This document shows positions 55,983 through 64,000 of a stretch of 64,000 bases of DNA, piece by piece; position 1 is the first letter of the stretch; each line of letters starts with the position of its first letter. A program made the translations under genes and the position numbers. This stretch comes from Conchocele bisecta (taxonomy: Eukaryota; Mollusca; Bivalvia; Lucinida; Thyasiridae): the NCBI GenBank assembly GCA_029237695.1, contig CM055275.1, positions 7,514,899-7,578,898 on the forward strand, given 5' to 3'. The notes beneath the pieces were generated by a model. It did no database searches, had not been told where the DNA came from, and saw only the letters and a program-made list of their open reading frames with translations.

Positions 55983-56508
55983 TACTGTCTGTTTCACGAA
56001 AGCTTCCCAAATGTTACGGCTATATAAACAATTCAAAATCATTTTTGTTTGATAATATTAAATAAAAGCAAAATTTAAGAATTAGCCTTCTTTTTATTTT
56101 GTGAAATTTGGTCAAATATGTATTTTATTGCCAAAAAAATATGGGGATTTAACATTGGGGTAATTTTTAGAATTTCCGAAATACTGGACCGATTTTCAAA
56201 ATTTAACTTGTGTTTTCTTAGTTAGATTTTTTCGAAGCTATCTAGCCAGGTTTCGGAGTCAATTTCCGATTTTTATATATTTGTGTACTCCTCTCCCATC
56301 TCCTCCACATCCTTTTCCCCTCTGTTAAATTCCCATAGACAAATACATTTTTTTCATAATAAAATCAAAATTTGACCAAATTTCACGAAATAAAAAGAAG
56401 GCTCATTTTTAAATTTTGATAAAATTTAATAATATCGAAAAAAAAATATTGGTTTTGCATTGTTTATATGGCTGTACAATTTGGGCAGGTTTCGTGAAAC
56501 AGACAGTA
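55983..56508. mobile_element. Complete MITE, 526 bp, TACTGTCTGTTTCACG ends
   Basis: TACTGTCTGTTTCACGAAAG at the left and TTTCGTGAAACAGACAGTA at the right. It shares the interior AAGAAGGCTCATT and CCCAAATTTTACGGCYATATA-type blocks with 48900-49452. Confidence 0.85.
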
Positions 56509-56689
56509 AGCACATGTCGAAACATTAGTATTTTTCTGCAACTATCAGGAACCTCAAGTTCTGATTTCAAACATCTATATCCTGAAAATTCCCAACCCTG
56601 TTTCAACCATACTATTCAATGTTTTGAAATAAGTAAATTGACAAACATCGGCATTAGTTGCGCGGGCGTTGATGTACGTATGTGTATAT

Positions 56690-57175
56690 GTGTTATTGTA
56701 TATTGGTTGTTTAAGGAACTAAATGCGAGGGAGAGTTGGAGACCGCAGCATTTAGTTCATTACAAATCCAATATGTGAACAATACCATACTTATAGTTAG
56801 TCAGGTTCATACTAAGTCTCATCCGAGTATTGGTTTTCCAGTTCATGTCGTACAGGCACATGTAGTCATTCACTCTGGTAATACGTAACGTATTGGGAAT
56901 ACATTAAAACATTCACTTATATGAGTGTACTATTACTTATTCACTTATTTATACGGTAATAAAGTTGAACATTTACTTAGTTGAGCTTTTTAAAGCTCAA
57001 CTAAGTAAATGTTCAACTTTATTACAGTATTTCCACGATTCAATTTAAAAAACCTACATCTTGCAATAAGTATAAGTTATTGTTCACATATTGGATTGTT
57101 AAGGAATTAAATGCGAGGGAGCGCCAGCGACCGCAGCATTTAGTTCCTGAAAAATCAAATATGTGAACAATAACT
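56690..57175. repeat. Palindromic repeat with a perfect inner hairpin
   Basis: GAACTAAATGCGAGGGAG occurs near 56718 and in similar form near 57105, and CAGCATTTAGTTC follows each. At 56967-57026 AAAGTTGAACATTTACTTAG with TTGAGCTTT meets its exact inverse. Confidence 0.75.
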
Positions 57176-57364
57176 GGCTTATAGGTCTGCCAAGTGTACA
57201 ATGCATTGTCCCATCAGAGTATTGATTTTCCATTTCCTGTCGAAATGTTAATCATGAAATCTGGTAATATGTAACTTATTGAGGTTGAATGTTGCAATAT
57301 GTAAAATAAGTGGAGTGCAATGCTGTCCAGCGATTGGCTTAGCATATAGGGCGAATCAAACGTA

Positions 57365-57580
57365 ATTTTATTGTTCACTCTAGATTCTCGACCAATGAAA
57401 GTACAGCATTTCGTCTCAATTAATCGCATAGTGCGAAACTTTCGCCAATATTAAATTAATCATCATATGTTCAGCGCTATATTTAGAACATAGTTCAACT
57501 GATTGTATGCCTTGGTGTCAACAGTTCACGAGACGCAAAGCATATTACCGCCCACACACGGGCTCACTTTGTGTCACACC
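57365..57580. repeat. Left target flank of the 5.5-kb transposon
   Basis: Homologous to 17094-17258. The last three bases, ACC (57578-57580), are repeated after the transposon at 63125-63127. Confidence 0.85.
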
Positions 57581-60500
57581 TAGTCCAGGCTCCCTAATAC
57601 AAGTCCCTGCATATACTTTTCGCGGCGCGATTTTCGACACTTGATTCTTGTAATGTGACCCATATGCTACGATAATAACCCAGGTAGACTTTCGAGATAG
57701 ACGACAAACGTCAATGAAGAGACAAAATCCAAGATGGCCGCCGTTTTCACTCATAATACACTGGATGAGCCATAATTTCATATATAAAAGACATGTGGAC
57801 ATACTGTTGGTATCGGTTTTGATTGACTAGAGTATATCCAACATATTGCAACTGTTTGTGTTACAAAAGACTCCTATTTGCAGCCATAAATCCAAGATGG
57901 CCGCCGGTTTAAACAGGAAAAACACTATGTCAGACATCAATTTATCTCTGCAAGGCATGCATACATCTAATCAGTATTTATTTTCACTATCTGTCAAATT
58001 CATAACACTCTGAGCACGTTTATCCACAATCACTCGCGATATGCAAACAATAATCCAAGATGGCCGCCATAATTACTATGAAAAATTTGTGTACGGCACA
58101 CATGTATACAGCATTTTGCATATATTTGAAACATATTTTTGGCATTGTTGCGACAATAATGCATTGCTACATTTCTGACACTTGTTTTTCAAAATGGCCG
58201 CCAAATTTCGACGATTTAAATCGCTCATATATATGAACTAAGAAGCAACTTTCCAATAAATAGTGAACACCCGGATATTTCAATAGGTAATACGAAAAAT
58301 ATACACCTCTAAATTATCTAATTTGGATGTAAGAACTTAAATCGACAACAAAAGAAAATTACACCATTTATTGTATTAAACAACCAACTGAATCGTAGCA
58401 CATTATAATTACGTCGATAACATGTGTGCATATTTACGCATAATAATTGATTGTTCCACATATAATCAGTAGCAGTAAGCATTATGTATGACATATCAAT
58501 CCTAGTACAAGTCTAGTCACAGCAGTGTTACTAATACCGATTACTGCAGCCACAAATATTAGGAACGATATCAAAATATTTTCATTGTGTCTGTTACACT
58601 ATAAGTCATAGTTCAATTAAACACCTGTAAACCTTGTGCAAGTCTTATCAATATTATTCCAATTGTTTTCGGGTGAACAGCGCGATTGTGTTGTCACAGG
58701 TTTTGACAATCATTTGCTGTTTTGTGGCAAATGACATACACATAACGGCACTAGATTTGCAACCACACCGATTGGAGTCGCATCTGCGCATCTGCCACCA
58801 AAGTTACATGTTGTTAGCACGGATACAGGTAATCGTTTCAAGAATTTTCTGGTTTCAGAGAACCATCTACATTAATCCAGCCAATGTTGGTGGGATCAAG
58901 TCTTCCAAAAGTGTGATTGCACCGCGAACTACAAATAATAATCATGTTATATGTCCGCGGACAACACTGGACGTTGGGGGAAGTTCATATATAGCCCTTA
59001 TAGCAGTGCGTCTGGTATGGTACTGGAATCTTAACTCATCAAACGTTGACGCCGTTGTTTTTTTACCTAGAACCAGACCATACTTGCACAAGATAACGCT
59101 CAGCCATCTGAATGTTATATTCGTCAAGAATGTCAGACTCTCCGAAATTGGCTAAGTACGTTTCTGGGTGACTTATAACGTCACTATGCTTTGTACCAAA
59201 TTTGCTCACTGCGTCATCGCCGGTCGTAATATGCGCTTTAACAAGAACTTGACAGAGCGCTGCACCTAACTTCCCGTATCAAATATGGAGTGGTATGAGT
59301 CGCCGTTTCGTACCTACACCATACTGTACCCACAATTCCTTCATGTGTCTTTTCAAAAAGTAGTCCATGTATCGCAGCAACAGAACGACACTGTCGGTGT
59401 CGTTCGACATTACTATGACACGTTCACATCCTCTTTCAACTGTCCAATTTGTATGTGGAATGATACGCGCATCCGCTTCTTCCAGCCAGCTACTGAGTTC
59501 TGCTATGTCACCAGTGTGTCCTCCTTCGGGCTGCTCAAATAGCTGTGCGGGAACAACCATTCCACTCAGTACCAGTGAAGCGTCTCTGATGTCACGAATG
59601 GCAACGTCTCGTACTAATATTTCCAGCTTTGACTTATTCGAAGCCGAAGTCCAGAATTTGTCTATCTGCTGTGGTATTGACACTGTTTCGTGCATCTCAG
59701 CGATGTCAACACAACCAGTTGAACCTGCACGACGTAGTCTCTCGTATTCTTTTATCGACAACTCAGCATAACTGTCAAAGATGATATGAGTTTCGTCTGC
59801 CTGACAAACACTACGGGCACCTGAAATCACCTTCTTTATGACCTCGCCAAAGTTACCATATGATGTTAAATTATGTACCTGGCGAACTCTTGACATGAAA
59901 TCGATTATAATCGTGGTTTTCAATACTGATTGTCTTTGGAAATCATAGTCGCTGTTAACGAGGTTCAGCTCTAATTCTGTAATCAGCGCACTTTGTGTTG
60001 GTTTAGTTGGCAAATCAACATCGAACAATGGACTGCATGGGAGAAGATCATGACTGAAAATGTCTGTCATTGACATTCCTCGCTCCTTTGCCATTTCACA
60101 GTCACGTTGAGCTGAAGCGATGTATTTGGTAGATATGTCATCCTCGATAGAGCCAAGTAGTGTAACACATACACCTGTGTCAGCTGTGACATCAACCTTA
60201 GGAAGCTTCCGCTTTGATATAGTATCGCTCAACTTCTTCGATTTCTCAACATATCGCTCGCGCCGAAATTCTCTGTAAGCTCTATGTCCGTTCTCTATGA
60301 CGCCGAGCAAACGCATCTTTGTATCCTGGTGCACCACGCGTTTGGTGACCAAGTTGTGTAGTTGAAGTACTGGCACTTGAACGGGACAATGGTTTCCACG
60401 GGACTGTACAAAATCAAGCAGACGCACAACATTTCTATCGAACAGCTCATGATGGGTTGATGTTTCCATGTGCTCCATGAGGCGATCATTTGTCAGTTCA

Positions 60501-63124
60501 CGAAATGTATTGGAGATGCCAAGAATTTCGTGGAAAAGCAACTGCCACTCAACAACTAATTCAGAGTTACGAGTTTGGCCGACAATGCCACCCTGACTTT
60601 TGGATGCCCGTTGAACCGACTGTTCTAACTTCACATCTGGCGCTACAGCATTGACGCTTCCATCTCTGTCCTTTACCACAAACTGGCCACGCATATATGA
60701 ACTGTACAAGTCGGTGTGCTGTAACTCAAGTACTTTGACTCTCTCGAGGTACCACGAGCCATACCGTAGATATTTTATGGCATCAGACTCCTGGAATATT
60801 GCCATGATCGAGTCGAAGACAGTTGAGACGTGAAGTGGCCAATTCCCATCCCTATCCGCGACAATCAGGGGCTTTATCTGAGTTACAATGTTCTGAAATA
60901 CTCCCCAGAATCGACACAACTCCGACTTGGCCTCACATTCTCTTACAAATCGCAGGCACAACTGTCGCAGATTGACGGATACAGCAAGAACCTCGGCAAA
61001 CTTAGCAGAAGAATAACTGTGCTGTTTTCTTTTCAAAACACCTTTCAGCTCTACTACAGATTCCAAAAATGCAACCGAAGTTCCATGGCTAAGCCAGAAC
61101 GCCCTCCATGCCAGTGTCTCCAATACTTCAGAGACAATTAGCATTCTCCGGAGTGACCGAACATAATACCCACCTGACAATACTGACTGCAGTACACGTT
61201 TCCCAAACACCTCAGACTCAATAAGTGCATCTTCCATACCATTACGGGTAATATATCTTCAGTGCAACGCAGCAACACCTTGGCCATGTGGAACATTCCC
61301 ATCATTGGATATATGTCGTTGAAAACATCCGACTCTGACATAAAAATATCAACGACTGTATGAAAAACTCCTTCATCACAGAATACAGAAAGTGTTACCT
61401 GATCCAACTGAGCTCGAACACTCTGAAAATGTGTGAGAGATTTTCTCACTGTGGCATAATCTGTAACTGGAGAGGGAATAACTGGAAGAAATCCTACCCG
61501 CATTATAGGCACTGTTGCTGTTGAAATTAGTGCATGTATACCACCCTAAGGAGGCAGACCACCCGTAGGACTATCTGGCAAACCACACCGGACCAAGGAG
61601 ATCAGAAAGGAGTCACTAGCCTTCGTAACTGCAGAAGTGGACAGCGTTAAATCTGTGTCTTCTACTAGTTTGAAATTGGAAGGTAGACTTGGTCGCACGA
61701 ACGGTTGGGGATGTTTGGGAACAATTTGGCAAGGAAGCGTTTTTTTTTGACAGCACGGGACGATTTACTCAATGTTGTGCTCGATACCTATGGGGAATAT
61801 CGGATGCATCTTGAAACAGTACCATGACGGTGTCATGCGAACTGTGGGTGCCTGATAATGAAGAATTGTCCGCGAAGTCCGCATTGTCTAGAGCCCCAAG
61901 TGTGAAACCTTGTCTAGTGAAATGACTGGGAATGGGGGTACCTAGTGCTTCAGACGTTTGGATGACGTATGCCGATACAAGGTTACGGGAACCTCTCACC
62001 TCCTTATACCCAGTCAATACGCCGATGCGATTCATAGATGTCAAAAGCTCGCGATTTCGGCATTTACCGTACACAGTTTGACCTAACATGGCGTGAAGTG
62101 GGGTTACAAGTGAACGTACAATATCTGAAATAGACAATGTAACCGACTGTGCTGATGCTTAACAGCCCATTCTACATATTGACTAGACCTACACTCGCAC
62201 TGTCAGAATCAGGGCTACTAGTCTCGTCATCAACATCGATGCCATCCTCATCCATTTGTAACTTTTCTATTTTCAACAAACGACTTATTTTTTGTGCAAT
62301 TTACGCGGAAATATTTACTATAGACAAAACAGAATTACTGTGAGCTAAAACATATTATGTCAGGCATAAATTAATTTGCAAAACGTTATATTTATTGTTT
62401 TAGATACTAGTGTAAAGATGTCAAAGTTAGGACACGCACAGTGAAACAAAATGTGGCGGCCATCTTGGAATTTTGTCTGCATATGCCGATCATTTGCACC
62501 GAAACACGTTTCATAGGATGGACAACTAATGTGAGAAGCAGAGAAGAATATATCAACTTTAGCAATGCTCAAAATTTATATAAAATAACCTTCGTACGGC
62601 GGTTATTTAGAATATAAAATGACGCTTCTGAAAAACACTCCCCATCTCGAGTCTTTGGCTGCATATGACGCCCTTATGCAAACCTAATATATTAAGAATG
62701 ACTGCCACCTGACATCGCATCATAATTGATTTCAAACGTATGGCCATACGTCATTTAAACACGAAATTATAACATATTTAGAGAGTTTTATTAATAAAAT
62801 GGCGGCCATCTTGAAATTGCGATCATTTACGGTAAGCTAGTATGAATCAAACTTCTTGCCCAACAAGTCAGGTAAGTAGTCGTTGGTAAAACTGCATACG
62901 GGTTTTGTATTTAAACATGTTTTAGATATATAAAACATGCTGCTTCTATGCCTTCTTCCGCAATATGGCGGCCATCTTGGATTTTTACTTTCCAACGGGT
63001 TTTGTCGCCTGTCTGAAAAGTCTACCTGAGTTTTTTTTAAAGTGGATATGTTATATTAATAGAAACAAGTGTCAAAAATCGCGCGCAAAAAGTATATACG
63101 GACTTGTATTGGGAGCCAGGACTA
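57581..63124. mobile_element. 5.5-kb DNA transposon with XPG/PIN-like ORF
   Basis: The termini TAGTCCAGGCTCCC and inverse GGGAGCCAGGACTA continue as TAATACAAGTCC and inverse. Inverted similarity extends about 160 bp with high match and further with low match. The target duplication is ACC. CCAAGATGGCCGCC motifs sit at 57729, 57892, 58055 and 58190, and inverted at 62967, 62801 and 62455; the first two on each side are at equal distances from the ends. One large decayed minus-strand gene lies inside. The 3-bp duplication and nuclease-like protein suggest an Academ-type or unclassified superfamily; that assignment is inference. Confidence 0.85.
58870..62255 (-). pseudogene. Decayed transposon protein with an E..D-DTD nuclease-like core
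   Basis: Reading on the minus strand, an ATG at 62255 opens an acidic segment (MDEDGIDVDDETSSPDSDSA). A TCTATTTCAG acceptor near 62126 may then lead into DIVRSLVTPLHAMLGQTVYG. Later blocks are ADNSSLSGTHSSHDTVMVLF, GFLPVIPSPVTDYATVRKSL and FNDIYPMMGMFHMAKVLL, followed by a 652-codon frame (61237-59279). That frame ends near EEADARIIPHTNWTV and VIVMSNDTDSVVLLLRYM. The acidic EEAD and DTD pairs, spaced about 25 residues apart, resemble the metal-binding core of XPG/FEN/PIN nucleases. After an in-frame TGA (59279-59281) the same frame continues for about 60 codons (YGKLGAALCQVL), then shifts near 59085 and runs to TGA at 58942-58944. Other lesions are a shift at the T run 61740-61748, TAG at 61546-61548 and a shift near 61240-61270. 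Confidence 0.75.
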
Positions 63125-63310
63125 ACCGCCAGTCACATGCTAGTATAGCGATTCGAAATAGGGACATAGCTTCGCGAATGGGCTGGTAAACAATAAGTAC
63201 GTTATAGTTCACACATTGATTTGTTTAATAAATTAATTTCTCGCTCGCTAGCGTTCGCTACGAAATTAATTTATTAAACATTCAAAATATGAATTATTAT
63301 TATTACCCAA
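63125..63310. repeat. Right target flank of the 5.5-kb transposon
   Basis: ACCGCCAGTCACATGCTAGT onwards is homologous to 17256-17440. A hairpin AATAAATTAATTTCTCGCTC / GCTACGAAATTAATTTATT lies at about 63219-63279. Confidence 0.82.
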
Positions 63311-63641
63311 CCTCCTACATAAATTGTAATTCGTTAGTTTTGACTGTGTTCCTCATTTTTTTTACATTCGGCCGTTTGACTATGAAACAGTTTCACGCGC
63401 GGGCAATAGTACTTTAATTTCTTCACCCTACTATTGACTGGTCATGTGACTTGCTTTGCCTCGGATCGAATCGCATGATAAATTGAGCCAATGAAAACGC
63501 GTTTGAGCACAACCACTATTAATATTATACATAGCTCGAATTATGTGTGTTATAAGTTGGTTCAAATTGTTTGGGTAATAAATTTGTGCCCACATTTGGC
63601 AGTTGTGGCTTGTAGTCTTTTAGAACTTTGTTGGGTAATAA
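63311..63641. other. No gene seen
   Basis: Unassigned sequence; short open frames only. Confidence 0.5.
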
Positions 63642-63816
63642 AACAACTATTTCATTGCCATTCGGGGAACAGTCAAAACTATTGCCCTTCGATGCAGTGG
63701 ACGACACGATAAACTATTGCCCTCGGCCTGCGGCCTCGGGCAATAGTTCATCGGGTCGTCCACAGCTCTTGGGGCAATAGTTTTGACTGTTCCCCGAATG
63801 GCAATGAAATAGTTGT
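63642..63816. repeat. 175-bp hairpin with perfect outer arms
   Basis: ACAACTATTTCATTGCCATT through GGGGAACAGTCAAAACTATTG is exactly mirrored on the right. The centre reads GCCCTCGGCCTGCGGCCTCG. The loop side contains GACGACACGATAAACTATTG and its near inverse. Confidence 0.92.
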
Positions 63817-64000
63817 ATACTATTGCATCTTACCTCGTGGTCGCCACACTGTATAATTCTTCCACAGTCACGTGGGTGCGGTATGCTGTTACAGTTGTAG
63901 CATAAAGGCCCTGAAACATACATACGAGGTTAACTGCACAGTTACCGCTTTATATGCAATATGTTGCAGTATATACCCGCTACATCAAGTCGCTCGGCCG
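63817..64000. other. No gene seen
   Basis: End of window; no supported feature. Confidence 0.4.

Noticed and set aside
58634..59155. A 173-codon plus-strand frame
   Set aside because: It is antisense to the decayed minus-strand transposon gene, whose conserved blocks explain the sequence.

Overview
The window is AT-rich, intron-bearing animal DNA packed with transposable elements and fold-back repeats. Split exons with GT/AG sites, a Ty3/gypsy element, a metazoan-type alpha-1,2-fucosyltransferase, Ly6/uPAR-type (LU) exons and the mix of TTAA-flanked MITEs and gypsy elements suggest a mollusc, most likely a bivalve. This is inference; no species marker is present. No prokaryotic feature, CRISPR array or operon was seen.

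Layout. (1) 1-1568: no recognisable gene. (2) 2319-7470, minus strand: four small exons whose splice sites and phases agree and which encode parts of two tandem LU (three-finger) domains. Their introns are filled with MITEs, a (TTTA)n tract and hairpins. (3) 7.5-20.9 kb: almost entirely nested MITEs and fold-back repeats. (4) 20888-29318: a decayed Ty3/gypsy element on the plus strand (leader, gag, protease, RT, RNase H, integrase, acidic tail, 3' LTR) with several frameshifts, one internal stop and no visible 5' LTR. (5) 29.8-33.5 kb: more MITEs. (6) 33884-34482: a 16-bp minisatellite. (7) 34494-39802: a block bounded by an interrupted inverted repeat of about 70-100 bp, holding two copies of one MITE, 562 bp of them identical, exactly 3,000 bp apart. 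(8) 40-51 kb: repeats, two further minisatellites, a tRNA-derived SINE and a 660-bp palindromic array. (9) 51571-52619: the large last coding exon of a GT11 alpha-1,2-fucosyltransferase, the best intact host gene here. (10) 57581-63124: a 5.5-kb DNA transposon with long inverted termini, subterminal CAAGATGGCCGCC repeats, a 3-bp target duplication and a decayed minus-strand gene of about 1,000 codons. An unoccupied paralogue of its insertion site lies at 17256-17258. (11) A 175-bp perfect-arm hairpin near the right edge.

The main themes are transposon biology. A set of MITEs with different interiors shares a TAYGGAGC/TAYGGAAGC terminus, apparent 6-bp target duplications and internal short-palindrome arrays. 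TTAA-targeting elements repeatedly insert into each other's TTAA. One minisatellite appears to have grown from a MITE terminus. Two host genes have MITEs within about 25 bp of a splice site or stop codon.
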